NCBI GenBank assembly: GCA_016286055.1
Contig: JAEERW010000024.1
Span: 1-36,613 of the forward strand
From: Bacteroidales bacterium
GTDB taxonomy: Bacteria; Bacteroidota; Bacteroidia; Bacteroidales; UBA3824
DNA: 36,613 bases
Reading direction: 5' to 3'
Each line of letters begins with the position of its first letter. The first letter of the stretch is position 1. Shown here in pieces: positions 25,603 to 34,207 of this stretch. The notes beneath the pieces were generated by a model. That model was not told where the DNA came from. It worked only from the letters and a program-made list of their open reading frames with translations, and ran no database searches. The position numbers and the translations under genes are program-made.

Positions 25603-26433
25603 TTATTTGTTAAACTCACCAAGAATATCTTTAAACTCCTGCGGAATCATCGATAGAATTTTGTCGGTGATTGCTTGCGGGATTTTTTTGTAGAATGCCT
25701 CAGCAATGCCGCCGGTGATGCAAACAAGAGTGTCGGTGTCGCCGCCGAGCGAAACTCCAAGACGTATGGCAGATTCAAAATCTGTGCTGTCGAAAAACGC
25801 TGTCATTGCCTCAGGTACAGTGCCTTGACACGAACCGTCGAAATGATATTTTGGGCGAATGTCGTCGCAAGTGCGGGTTAAATCGTAGCCGAATGTCTGG
25901 GTAATGTAATCTTTGATTTCTTGTTTTGATTTGCAGGTGCGGGCAAGGAAAATAGCCGCCGCCGTTGCCTGTGCGCCCTTGATGCCTTCGGGGTGATTGT
26001 GTGTGATTTCGGCAGAACGTTTGGCTATTTCGAGGGTTTCTTCCAAAGTGTCGAACGCCCAACCCACGGCAGAAACACGCATTGCCGAGCCGTTGCCCCA
26101 TGAGTTGTAAGGATGTCGCCTGGATGGAGATTTGGAGGAGAAATTTTCGTCGTAAGTGTGAAGTTGTTCTGGATGAAACACCCAACGTTCAAACCCTCCG
26201 CCGTATGCGCCCATAGGGTCTGGGTAACGTGTGCACATTTCCACAAGACATTCTTCTAATTTTTCAAAAGTATGTTGCTTGTCGACAACGAGCCATTTAG
26301 CCACAGCCACGGTAACAATTGAGTCGTCGGTAAATTCACATTCCGGGGCGAAAAGCGGAAAATCAACCGACTTATGGTTGTGAAATTCGTATATCGAACC
26401 TACTGTATCGCCTATTACTGAGCCTAATATCAT
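25603..26433 (-). CDS. ADP-ribosylglycohydrolase family protein (DraG-like)
   Basis: A 276-residue all-helical hydrolase of the DraG/ARH family that removes ADP-ribose from proteins or related substrates. Metal ligands are in FTDDS (34-38) and GGDTDT (230-235), and GNGSAMR (113-119) is present. The N-terminus MILGSVIGDTVGSIYEFHN is typical of the family. Length and all key residues are intact. It is the middle gene of an operon, 26 bp after the VOC gene and 9 bp before the small membrane protein. A decayed second copy of the gene lies at 31945-32193. The substrate could be protein-, nucleic acid- or small-molecule-linked ADP-ribose. Confidence 0.92.
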   Translation of the reverse strand: MILGSVIGDTVGSIYEFHNHKSVDFPLFAPECEFTDDSIVTVAVAKWLVVDKQHTFEKLEECLVEMCTRYPDPMGAYGGGFERWVFHPEQLHTYDENFSSKSPSRRHPYNSWGNGSAMRVSAVGWAFDTLEETLEIAKRSAEITHNHPEGIKGAQATAAAIFLARTCKSKQEIKDYITQTFGYDLTRTCDDIRPKYHFDGSCQGTVPEAMTAFFDSTDFESAIRLGVSLGGDTDTLVCITGGIAEAFYKKIPQAITDKILSMIPQEFKDILGEFNK

Positions 26434-26459
26434 AGCGGGGTGGGGGTTGGTTGGTGAAT

Positions 26460-26837
26460 TTATTTACTTGCGAACACACAAATGTATCCATCGGGGTCTT
26501 GAACTGCAAATTCGCTTGTTCCGTAGAATGTTTTGTGAAGGTCATTGACAATTTTGAAATTGTTAGTTTTGGCGGCGTTGTAGTTGTTTTCTATATTTTC
26601 TGTTTGCATAAAAAGGGTTAAAGTAGCACCGAGTTGTTTGCCGGCTAACGGGGCAAATTCTTGAATACCGCTGTTTTTTTCTTGCAACATTATTTCTACA
26701 TTGCCACTTGCCACAGATGCCCAAATAGGTTTTTCGGCATCAGGAATCACTTGCTCTGCCTTAAAGCCAAATTTCTCATAAAATGCAATCGACTCTTTAA
26801 CACTTGTTACAAATAGGTTGGGACTTAGTTTAATCAT
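26460..26837 (-). CDS. VOC (glyoxalase/bleomycin-resistance) superfamily protein
   Basis: A 125-residue protein with the paired beta-alpha-beta-beta-beta fold of the VOC family: 'NLFVTSVKESIAFYEKFGFK' at the start, EIMLQEK near the middle, 'LFMQTENIENNYNAA' opening the second module, and 'FAVQDPDGYICVFA' at the end. Members bind antibiotics or isomerise small metabolites; no specific role is evident. It is first in the operon with the DraG-like gene. The minus-strand box TATCTTTG (26882-26889) is a good promoter. Confidence 0.88.
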   Translation of the reverse strand: MIKLSPNLFVTSVKESIAFYEKFGFKAEQVIPDAEKPIWASVASGNVEIMLQEKNSGIQEFAPLAGKQLGATLTLFMQTENIENNYNAAKTNNFKIVNDLHKTFYGTSEFAVQDPDGYICVFASK

Positions 26838-26881
26838 ATTTAGTATTTTTTAATTATTGTAAATTGTTGTTTATATGGTTA

Positions 26882-26889
26882 CAAAGATA
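26882..26889 (-). promoter_or_regulatory. -7 box for the VOC-DraG-membrane protein operon (TATCTTTG)
   Basis: The minus strand reads TATCTTTG followed by TAACC, 45 bp before the ATG at 26837. Confidence 0.65.
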
Positions 26890-26967
26890 AATCTTTTTTT
26901 CGGTTTGAGAAATTTTTCGTGGAGGATTTTTTATATTGAAACTAAATTTGTTGATTATCAACAATAT

Positions 26968-27023
26968 CACATTTTTCCTAGGAAAAATGTGGAAATTTTA
27001 CATTTTTTCCTAGGAAAAATGTG
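26968..27023. promoter_or_regulatory. Element C: tandem palindromes upstream of AAA_14 gene 1 (putative operator)
   Basis: A perfect 24-bp palindrome, CACATTTTTCCT followed by AGGAAAAATGTG (26968-26991), is followed by a near copy (about 27000-27023) with one extra T. The second copy ends exactly where the -7 box TATATTTG (27024-27031) begins. A bound protein would block the promoter. The half-site AAAAATGTG is shared with element A next to AAA_14 gene 2 and RhuM-Fic. Confidence 0.75.
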
Positions 27024-27031
27024 TATATTTG
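27024..27031 (+). promoter_or_regulatory. -7 box of AAA_14 gene 1 (TATATTTG)
   Basis: TATATTTG lies 23 bp before the ATG at 27055 and abuts the second palindrome of element C. Confidence 0.75.
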
Positions 27032-27054
27032 CAACGGACTAAACAATTAATGCT

Positions 27055-28344
27055 ATGTATAGAACTATTATTGAAGATTTAAAACGTTGGAAATCAAGTA
27101 AAAGACGCAAACCACTGATTCTTTCTGGGGCAAGGCAAACCGGAAAAACTTATATTTTAAAGTATTTCGGGAAGACCTGTTATAAAAACTGCGTTTATAT
27201 CAATTGTGAAAACGAAAAGGATATGAAGGATATTTTTTCGCAAGATTATAACGTTAAGCGTGTTTTGAATATGTTATCTGCAATTTCGGGCGAGAAAATT
27301 GAAAAAAATGAAACTCTGATTTTTCTTGATGAAATTCAAGAGATTAGGGGTGGACTTACTTCGTTGAAGTATTTTTGCGAGGATGCTCCTGATTATCATA
27401 TTGTGGTGGCGGGTTCTTTGCTTGGTATTGCGTTACATGGCGAAACATCTTTTCCTGTGGGAAAAGTGGATATGATGACTCTTTATCCTATGACATTCAA
27501 CGAGTTTATGATTGCAATAGGACAAGAGCCTCTGTTAGATTTTGTAAAGTCAAAGGATTGGATGTCTATCACTCCTTTGCGAAACCGTTATATCGAGTAT
27601 CTGCGACAGTATTATTTTGTGGGCGGAATGCCAGAGGCTGTGGCTGCATTTATTGAGAATGCTGATTTTCTGGAAATAAGAACAATACAAACAAATATTA
27701 TTACAGCATATAAAACCGATATTTCTAAGCACGCACCTAAATCAGAAATACAACGTATTGAGTTGGTTATTAACAATATACCATCACAATTGGCAAAGGA
27801 AAATAAGAAGTTTGTTTTTGGAGCATTAAAACAAGGTGCGCGGGCTCGTGATTTTGAAATTGCAATTCGTTGGCTTCAAGACTGTGGCATTGTTCATAAG
27901 GTATGCAAGGTTAGTAAGCCGGATATGCCACTAACATTTTATGAAGATCAGTCGGCATTTAAACTTTACTTTTGCGACTGTGGTTTGCTTGGTGTAATTA
28001 TGCACGCTCCTGTAAATCAGATACTTATTTCTAACAATATTTTTACAGAATATAAAGGTGCGTTTACCGAAAATTTTGTTCTTCAACAACTTAAAGCCGA
28101 TAAAAATTTAGAGGTGTTTTATTATGCTAATGAAAAAAGCACGTTGGAAATTGACTTTCTTGTGCAACGTGATGACCAAATGATTCCGATAGAAGTTAAG
28201 GCGGAGGAAAATTTAAAGGCTAAATCGTTGAAGAGTTTTGTTGCTAAAAATGCTGTAACTCACGGTATAAGATTTTCGATGAGCAACTATATGGAGCACG
28301 AGTGGATGACAAATATACCTTTGTACGCTATTGGTGGATTTTAA
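27055..28344 (+). CDS. AAA_14/DUF4143 family ATPase (paralogue 1)
   Basis: A 429-residue protein. The N-terminal AAA_14 domain has Walker A GARQTGKT (25-32), Walker B LIFLDEIQE (88-96) and the sensor segment VVAGSLLGIAL. The C-terminal DUF4143 region ends in a PD-(D/E)XK-like pattern, LEIDFLVQRDDQMIPIEVKA. This family is abundant and variable in Bacteroidota and archaea; its function is unsettled, with mobility or toxin-like roles proposed. It is paralogous to the gene at 35471, whose first 32 residues follow the same pattern (WK-SK-RKPL-L-GARQ-GKT). It has its own operator-like palindromes and a terminator. Confidence 0.9.
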   Translation: MYRTIIEDLKRWKSSKRRKPLILSGARQTGKTYILKYFGKTCYKNCVYINCENEKDMKDIFSQDYNVKRVLNMLSAISGEKIEKNETLIFLDEIQEIRGGLTSLKYFCEDAPDYHIVVAGSLLGIALHGETSFPVGKVDMMTLYPMTFNEFMIAIGQEPLLDFVKSKDWMSITPLRNRYIEYLRQYYFVGGMPEAVAAFIENADFLEIRTIQTNIITAYKTDISKHAPKSEIQRIELVINNIPSQLAKENKKFVFGALKQGARARDFEIAIRWLQDCGIVHKVCKVSKPDMPLTFYEDQSAFKLYFCDCGLLGVIMHAPVNQILISNNIFTEYKGAFTENFVLQQLKADKNLEVFYYANEKSTLEIDFLVQRDDQMIPIEVKAEENLKAKSLKSFVAKNAVTHGIRFSMSNYMEHEWMTNIPLYAIGGF

Positions 28345-28347
28345 CAA

Positions 28348-28383
28348 AACAAATAAACCAACCCATCGGTTGGTTTATTTGTT
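28348..28383. terminator. Bidirectional terminator between convergent genes
   Basis: A perfect 16-bp stem, AACAAATAAACCAACC / GGTTGGTTTATTTGTT, with a CATC loop. It is AT-rich on its outer sides, so it can end both the AAA_14 transcript and the convergent membrane-protein transcript. Confidence 0.8.
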
Positions 28384-28400
28384 ATATCGAAGAGAACTGT

Positions 28401-29099
28401 TTATGCTAATTCATTCTTGATAGCATTATTGAGTTCAGGTGATGCTTTTTTATCATTGAAACACTCAAAAAATTCGGCTTTGACGAGCCAGGCAAAACTA
28501 AATGCCCAGAGCATGATGGCTTCGTTGATGAGGGTCCAATAACCGGGGAAACCGCAACATGCCGATATCACTTGGTTGAGCATAAAAACTATTATCACGC
28601 CGGCACAGGTGTAATAGATTTTGTTGCGGAGTTTCTTTTCGGGGGTCATGGTGTCGTCGCCTTTGCTCTGTGTAAAATTGTAGCCTACCATTATGGCAAA
28701 ACTTACGAACATCAGGCTTGCAAAGGTGCAATGTATTATGAAACTTGTGCCACATTCCAATCCTAAAAGTCCTGTGATTTCGATTCCTCCGTGTCCGCAC
28801 GGAAACACTATTATGCCCAAGGCGCTTATGCCGGAAATTATGGTTAAAATCTTGTCGGATGCATTGTAGCCGATATACGACAAAAACAGCACTGCCATTG
28901 AGAATAATACTCCGATCATACAAATCTGCGAGTTGGCATAGTAGGTCATACTTATCGAATACCACCATTTGGGGTCTACAATTTGAGAGTTATCGCCCAA
29001 AAGTCCGAAGCCAATTGCGCACGGAGCCAAAAAGAATCCCAACAATCCTAAGATTCTTTTTTGAAAAATCATCAGTTCTTTTTTTCCAGTACTTACCAT
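28401..29099 (-). CDS. Polytopic membrane protein of unknown function
   Basis: A 232-residue protein with about six membrane helices, for example 'ILGLLGFFLAPCAIGFGLLG', 'ICMIGVLFSMAVLFLSYIGY', 'ILTIISGISALGIIVFPCG' and 'IYYTCAGVIIVFMLNQVI'. A conserved-looking 'KWWYSISMTYYANSQ' segment lies between the first two. Layout and size recall DUF998/Frag1-type proteins, but the match is not secure. It is a single-gene unit. The frame allows MVSTGKKELM or the internal ATG ten codons later (MIFQKR) as start. Confidence 0.7.
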   Translation of the reverse strand: MVSTGKKELMIFQKRILGLLGFFLAPCAIGFGLLGDNSQIVDPKWWYSISMTYYANSQICMIGVLFSMAVLFLSYIGYNASDKILTIISGISALGIIVFPCGHGGIEITGLLGLECGTSFIIHCTFASLMFVSFAIMVGYNFTQSKGDDTMTPEKKLRNKIYYTCAGVIIVFMLNQVISACCGFPGYWTLINEAIMLWAFSFAWLVKAEFFECFNDKKASPELNNAIKNELA

Positions 29100-29205
29100 T
29101 GTTTAATTGTTTAAATTTTAATAGTTTAACGATGTTTTAATAAATTTTTTCTTTGCCACAAATATAAGGCTATTTTTGATGTAATGCAACAAAGTTGATA
29201 CTTTT

Positions 29206-30360
29206 TTACCATTCTTTGGCTACCCAATCAACAGTTATAAATCTGATAAGTTGTCCGTTGCTGTCAAGTATGCCCCATTTTTTGTTTAATGTGGCGAAGA
29301 TTACACCTTGATTTACAAACACATCATCGTAGATTGGTGGAACAATTATTTTGCCCGTGGAGTTGATTAAGCCCATACGTCGGTTGTTTTCTACGATTGC
29401 ATAGCCGTAACGGTCGAAGGGATAGGCAAATGAGAATTTCGGCTCTACTACAAAATTGCCTGTGGTGTCGATATATCCCCATCCTGTTTTGTAGAAAACC
29501 ATTGCTAAGCCGTTGTTGCTAAACAGATGAGCCTCGCCGAATTTTGGTTCTATAACCCATTTGCCGGTGGTGTCGATGTATCCGTATTTGCCTTTGTAGG
29601 GGACTGGTGCCCAGCCGTTTGACCCAAATGCAGGATTATCTTTGTCTTCGAACTTTTGCTCTATTGCCCATTCGCCCGAGGTGTTGATAAAGCCAACATA
29701 ACCGTTGAAACGTACCGTTGCCAAACCAAATTGATTGAAGGGAAATGCAAAGTCAAATTTTGGTTCAATAACCCATTTGCCTGTGGTGTCGATATATCCG
29801 TATTTGTCGTGATATTTTGCCACTCCCAATCCGTTGTTGCCAAACTCTGTAACATTTTGAAACTGCGGTTCTATCACCATTTTGCCTGTGGCGTCGATAA
29901 AGCCCCATTTATCGTTGATGCAAACGGGGCAGATGTTAAATTGGTTGAACTTACGTGCGTATTGAAACTGAGGCTCAATGATGATTTTGCCGTTACTATT
30001 CAAAAATCCGCATTGTGAAGGCTCTCCATCTTTGTAAACTGTTGTAAAACTTGCCAATCCGTTGTCGGCAAAATCGCCCAAAAATCTGTACACCGGCTCC
30101 ACCACAAGGTCTCCTTTTTTGTTGACATATCCATATGTTTCGTGAAAAATATCACCAACCGAAACCTTAGCCAAACCATTGTTGCCAAAGCCGTTGCAAT
30201 GATAAAACTGAGGTTCAATTACCCAATTGCCATCAATGTCGATAAAACCATTTTTGCCATCGCTACAAGCGGCGAAAAGAGTAATGTTGCTATCATTTTG
30301 TGCCGCTGCAATATTTGATGAGGCGGTGATGAGGCCTGCGATTAATAGTTCTTTGCTCAT
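29206..30360 (-). CDS. WG-repeat protein, second of a tandem pair
   Basis: A 384-residue protein with a signal peptide (MSKELLIAGLITASSNIAAA) and about ten WG repeats, each close to YGYIDTTGKWVIEPKF. WG (KWG) repeats form beta structures and may bind partners or peptidoglycan; no enzymatic role is known. Two of the repeats are identical over 15 residues (YGYIDTTGKWVIEPKF), suggesting recent internal duplication. Only 15 bp separate it from the stop of the upstream WG protein gene, so both are probably on one transcript. The last unit (WGILDSNGQLIRFI) is degenerate and caps the array. Export is inferred. Confidence 0.87.
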   Translation of the reverse strand: MSKELLIAGLITASSNIAAAQNDSNITLFAACSDGKNGFIDIDGNWVIEPQFYHCNGFGNNGLAKVSVGDIFHETYGYVNKKGDLVVEPVYRFLGDFADNGLASFTTVYKDGEPSQCGFLNSNGKIIIEPQFQYARKFNQFNICPVCINDKWGFIDATGKMVIEPQFQNVTEFGNNGLGVAKYHDKYGYIDTTGKWVIEPKFDFAFPFNQFGLATVRFNGYVGFINTSGEWAIEQKFEDKDNPAFGSNGWAPVPYKGKYGYIDTTGKWVIEPKFGEAHLFSNNGLAMVFYKTGWGYIDTTGNFVVEPKFSFAYPFDRYGYAIVENNRRMGLINSTGKIIVPPIYDDVFVNQGVIFATLNKKWGILDSNGQLIRFITVDWVAKEW

Positions 30361-30375
30361 CTTTGTTGAGGAATT

Positions 30376-31764
30376 TTACTCATCAAATTCTATATAGATA
30401 TCATCATCAACAATTGATAAAAATTCGCCTACCACCTTAACGAATTGAGGTTCAGCAACAGTTTTTCCGGATTTGTCAATTATTCCCCATTTTTTATTTT
30501 TCTTAACGAATATTACTTCACCGAATATTAAAACATCATCATACTGTGGCTTAATCACTATTTTTCCTGAATTATCAATAAATCCTTTTTCATTATCTAC
30601 ATCGATAACTGATAAGCCAAGGTTAGGATGTTTTTCAATTTTCATTAGATCAATAATTGGTTCTATAATATATTTGCCTGTCGCATCTATTAAACCTTTT
30701 TTGTCGTTGAGGAATACTTCTGCCACTCCATAGTCGTCAAAGATTGTTGCATTGTTGAACTGGGGCTGTATTATCATCATACCAGTCTGGTTGATGTATC
30801 CATATTTATTATTATTTGCCTTAACAGCGGCAAGCCCATTTGAAGCAAAAGGTAAAGCCTTTTTAAAGGTTGGCTCAATTACAATTTTTCCCTTGTCGTT
30901 GATGTATCCCCATTTACCATCGATTTTTACAGGGGCTAAACCTTGGTCGGAGAACGCATCAGCATCGTCGAACTGTGGCTCCACAAGAATTTTGCCCGAT
31001 GTGTTGATAAAGCCATATTTGCCGTTCTGCTCAATACGGGCAAGTCCCTTTGTGTTAAAAGGTTTAATGGATTCATACTTTGTTTCAATTATTTTTTTGC
31101 CAGTCTTATCGATACAACCCCATTCATTATTAATCATAACAAAAGCAAAACCTTGGTCGGAGAACGCCTCAGCATTGTCGAACTGTGGCTCCACAACTAT
31201 TTTGCCGGTTGTGTTCATAAAGCCATATTTGTTGTTAAGTTTTATACGAGCCAGTCCATTGGTGCTAAAATCATCAATTGACTCAAATTTCGGCTCTACC
31301 ACTATACGTCCAGTTCTATCTATTATTCCACATTTGTCGTTTATTTCTACTAATATCAACCCGTTTGTCGACAAAAATTTCATATAGTCGTATTTAGGTT
31401 CAATTACAATTTTGCCCTTGGTATCGATACATCCCCAGAGATGATTTTCAAATATTTTAGTCAAGCCATTTGAAAAATAATCACTGACACCGCCAAACTT
31501 AGGTTCTATTACTATTTTTCCGTTTTTATCAACATATCCCCATTTTCCGTTGAGTTCGAACGGAGCCATTGCTACCGAATTGTCGTTACAGGGGTATGCA
31601 TAATCGAACTTAGGTTCAACTATCCATTGTCCGTATTCGTTGATGAATCCCCATTTCTCTTCAATAACGGCGGGGATGATGTATTGACCATTGTTTTTAT
31701 TTTGTGCAGTTGTTATGTTGGTTAATACAACCAACAAAATAATTAATAACAAGTTTTTTTTCAT
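30376..31764 (-). CDS. WG-repeat protein, first of a tandem pair
   Basis: A 462-residue secreted protein with signal peptide MKKNLLLIILLVVLTNITTA and about twelve WG repeats (pattern WGYIDxxGKIVIEPKFD). Loops between repeats carry a recurring 'F-S-T-N-GLARI' phrase. It is paralogous to the protein encoded downstream but longer, and differs in repeat detail, so the pair arose by older duplication plus repeat gain or loss. The promoter is the minus-strand TATCTTTG at 31827-31834. The periplasm or cell surface is the likely location; the partner is unknown. Confidence 0.88.
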   Translation of the reverse strand: MKKNLLLIILLVVLTNITTAQNKNNGQYIIPAVIEEKWGFINEYGQWIVEPKFDYAYPCNDNSVAMAPFELNGKWGYVDKNGKIVIEPKFGGVSDYFSNGLTKIFENHLWGCIDTKGKIVIEPKYDYMKFLSTNGLILVEINDKCGIIDRTGRIVVEPKFESIDDFSTNGLARIKLNNKYGFMNTTGKIVVEPQFDNAEAFSDQGFAFVMINNEWGCIDKTGKKIIETKYESIKPFNTKGLARIEQNGKYGFINTSGKILVEPQFDDADAFSDQGLAPVKIDGKWGYINDKGKIVIEPTFKKALPFASNGLAAVKANNNKYGYINQTGMMIIQPQFNNATIFDDYGVAEVFLNDKKGLIDATGKYIIEPIIDLMKIEKHPNLGLSVIDVDNEKGFIDNSGKIVIKPQYDDVLIFGEVIFVKKNKKWGIIDKSGKTVAEPQFVKVVGEFLSIVDDDIYIEFDE

Positions 31765-31826
31765 AGTTTATCTTTTTTTAATTAATTCTATTTTCCTGCG
31801 AAAACTAAAATAGTTTTATCTTGGTA

Positions 31827-31834
31827 CAAAGATA
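31827..31834 (-). promoter_or_regulatory. -7 box for the WG-repeat pair (TATCTTTG)
   Basis: The minus strand reads TATCTTTG followed by TACC, 63 bp before the ATG at 31764. Confidence 0.6.
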
Positions 31835-31885
31835 ATGTTTTTTTTGATTGCGGCAAATTATACTCAAAATAATGCTTTGAAAATT

Positions 31886-31937
31886 TTTATATCTCGCCAA
31901 AACTGCATATATTTTCACTGTTTTGGCGAGATATAAA
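31886..31937. repeat. Element D: 18-bp perfect inverted repeat upstream of the WG pair
   Basis: TTTATATCTCGCCAAAAC (31886-31903) and GTTTTGGCGAGATATAAA (31920-31937) are perfect inverse arms around a 16-bp AT-rich loop. No T-run follows on either strand, so it is not a standard terminator. It lies between the decayed ADP-ribosylglycohydrolase copy and the WG promoter, and resembles elements A-C in style but not in sequence. Confidence 0.75.
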
Positions 31938-31944
31938 TTAAATA

Positions 31945-32193
31945 TTACTTGTTGAAACCACCCAAAATCTCCTTAAACTCCTGCGGAATTATAGTTAGAA
32001 TTTTGTCGGTGATGTTTTGCGGAATCTCCTCATATTCGGGACGGATTTCGTCGCAAGTGCGGTAGAGATTGTAGCCGAAGGTCTTGGTGATGTAATCTTT
32101 GATTTCCTCTTTTGATTTGCCGTTTCGTGCAAGGAAAATAGCCGCAGCCGTGGCTTGTGCGCCCTTGATGCCTTCGGGATGGTTGTGTACCAA
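31945..32193 (-). pseudogene. Truncated ADP-ribosylglycohydrolase copy
   Basis: This 82-residue frame matches the C-terminal half of the DraG-like protein at 25603-26433: 'HNHPEGIKGAQATAAAIFLA' is shared, as is IIPQEFKEILGGFNK with small changes. The N-terminal 144 residues are missing. A further ~50 residues, including the metal-binding GGDTDT motif, are deleted between RPEY and EEIPQ. It cannot be an active hydrolase. Just upstream on the same strand (to 32281) an out-of-frame peptide MQLSEYIILIIVGLAILAGI suggests a junction with the start of a different membrane-protein gene. Confidence 0.85.
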
Positions 32194-32361
32194 CCAAGGG
32201 ATTCCTCAGCGACGCGAAATATATTCCCGCCAATATCGCCAAGCCTACAATAATTAAAATGATATACTCTGATAATTGCATAGATGTAAAATTTAGTTAG
32301 TTATCGGGGCAAATGTACGGAAAATTTCTTTCATCCCATTGCTTTTTTTTCAACTCTTTAT

Positions 32362-32369
32362 TATATTTG
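32362..32369 (+). promoter_or_regulatory. -7 box for the lipoprotein gene at 32391 (TATATTTG)
   Basis: TATATTTG lies 21 bp before the ATG. Confidence 0.65.
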
Positions 32370-32390
32370 TAAACCGAAAAACTCTGTATT

Positions 32391-33290
32391 ATGAAACATT
32401 TAAACTATCTGATACCGCTTATGATGTTGTTTAACTTCTTATCTTGCAATATGTTTGGACAGAAGTCGCCTGAGTGCGGGGGTGTGGTGCACAATGTGCG
32501 CAAGACCAAACCGCTCAACAATGTTTCGGGTACTATTTCTAACATTAGTTTCAGTCTCTACAACGGAGAATGGAACCGCGAGCAATTCCCTTTGACATTG
32601 GATTTTGACCTTAAAGACGGCGTGTTTTCGGGAAGCGTTTGCCGCGACCAAGACTACGAAAGTTACAAGTTTGAGTACGACGCTGATGCCGACTTGGTTG
32701 GAAAACTGTCTAACTTATTAAAAGAGAGCGGAATAATGGAGTTTAACAATTGGAATGTAGTTGTTGCGGGACTTCCTCCCATCTACGATGTGAATATCAG
32801 CGCCAATTTTACGTCAAAGGAGCATCTCTATATCAATTTCAATGGCGGACGCGACCCGGTTGGCTTTAACGAATGTTTGCAAAAGTTTGTTATATCAGTT
32901 TGTGAATTAGTTGATTACGCCCCTGAAAAATGTCCCAAGGCAAAACCGTATGTGAGTCCGTATGTTGGCACACATCATTTTGTTTACAACAAGAACGGCA
33001 AGCATCAGGATTTCACTTTTATAGTTGAACCCAAAGGCAGTCCCGACGGCAATGCAGAGGTGATTTCCGACGGCGATTTCGGGTATGTACACCTTCGCTG
33101 TGCGGCCAATAAGGTGAGCGGAAAATACCATTTCGACGTGCTGAGGCATTACGACGATTCCAAGGTTAGGAATGTTACCAAAAATTCTTTGGCAGGCATC
33201 ATCAGTATGCAAAAAGATGTATTCTTCCTTGAACCGTTGCAGGCGTGTCCCGATTTGCCCGACCGCTCGCTGTTAGAGCAGGAAAAATAA
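32391..33290 (+). CDS. Lipoprotein of unknown function
   Basis: The 299-residue protein has a signal peptide with lipobox FNFLSC (Cys20), so it is probably lipid-anchored. The mature part is a mixed alpha/beta domain containing 'FSLYNGEWNREQFPLTLDFD' and 'HHFVYNKNGKHQDFTFIVEP', with no recognised family. Several short Cys-containing segments (CGG, CRD, CLQ) are present. It has its own promoter. The next gene encodes another lipoprotein 110 bp downstream on the same strand, but the two show no obvious similarity. Confidence 0.75.
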   Translation: MKHLNYLIPLMMLFNFLSCNMFGQKSPECGGVVHNVRKTKPLNNVSGTISNISFSLYNGEWNREQFPLTLDFDLKDGVFSGSVCRDQDYESYKFEYDADADLVGKLSNLLKESGIMEFNNWNVVVAGLPPIYDVNISANFTSKEHLYINFNGGRDPVGFNECLQKFVISVCELVDYAPEKCPKAKPYVSPYVGTHHFVYNKNGKHQDFTFIVEPKGSPDGNAEVISDGDFGYVHLRCAANKVSGKYHFDVLRHYDDSKVRNVTKNSLAGIISMQKDVFFLEPLQACPDLPDRSLLEQEK

Positions 33291-33400
33291 TAATTGGTTT
33301 TTAATCACAACCTTATGCTAATTTTATTCGTAAAATCTATTTGAGAGGTTCGAAAAATAGTTTATCCTATATAATTGTTTCACTTTAAAAACCAAATGCT

Positions 33401-34186
33401 ATGATCAAGAAAAGAACCATCATCACAGCCGCCGTTTTTGTGGCACTCGCCTCGTTTACTGCCTGCGGTGGCTTAGTCAGCAACAACAACCAACAACAGT
33501 CTGATTCTGACGACGAACAGACCGAGGAAACCGTCACAACCGAACAGACCGTTGCAGAATCCGACATCCAACAGCCGAAGGAAGAGCCGAAAGCCGAACC
33601 TGCCACTAAGAAATGGTACGAGGGCGATTTTGTAATCACTCATACAATGTATGTTGCTAAAACCGGCTTAACGCGAGTTTTCGCACGCAAGGGTAATGCT
33701 TTGGCTGTCAAGAACGAAACAGGTCCGCAATACCTCTACGTTTTTACCGATGACACCCGCACCGATTATATTGTAAGCGACCGTGGCTATGCTAAAAAAT
33801 CTGAAAAAACGGGTTTGAACAGCGTTAACGACGGCATTTACAAGTATCTCAAAGGTCAGTTGGGTGACAATCTTTTCAAGGTGTTCAAGCCCGGCGATAA
33901 AGATTGCTCATTCAAGGACACGACAATTTTCGGGCGCCCTGCTTACGTTGTTACAAAGGTAGCCGCCGAGAAAAACTTCGCAGCCGAGGCATCGGGCAAG
34001 ACCATCTTGCATATCGACAAGGAAAACAGCCTTGTGTCTTATAAATACGGAATTTTGACCACCACCATCAACGGCAACACAAGCACCACCGAAAATGTAG
34101 AGTTCAAGATAACTGATTTTTCTGACAATCCTACTTACGACGGTCTTATTATGAGCCTCGACGGACTGACGGAAATTACAAAATAA
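33401..34186 (+). CDS. Lipoprotein with acidic/Gln-rich linker, unknown function
   Basis: A 261-residue protein with lipobox SFTACGG (Cys23) after a standard signal peptide. A low-complexity linker rich in N, Q, E and T (about 27-65) follows, then a folded domain starting at KKWYEGDFVITHTMYVAKTG. The beta-rich domain resembles DUF4412-like periplasmic or outer-membrane lipoproteins, which suggests but does not prove that family. It ends with a strong terminator at 34208-34243. Confidence 0.75.
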   Translation: MIKKRTIITAAVFVALASFTACGGLVSNNNQQQSDSDDEQTEETVTTEQTVAESDIQQPKEEPKAEPATKKWYEGDFVITHTMYVAKTGLTRVFARKGNALAVKNETGPQYLYVFTDDTRTDYIVSDRGYAKKSEKTGLNSVNDGIYKYLKGQLGDNLFKVFKPGDKDCSFKDTTIFGRPAYVVTKVAAEKNFAAEASGKTILHIDKENSLVSYKYGILTTTINGNTSTTENVEFKITDFSDNPTYDGLIMSLDGLTEITK

Positions 34187-34207
34187 TTATTTAATTTAGT
34201 ATGAATC

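Noticed and set aside
30752-31387. 211-codon plus-strand frame with internal repeats
   Set aside because: It is the antisense of the WG-repeat array; the periodicity comes from the repeats on the other strand.
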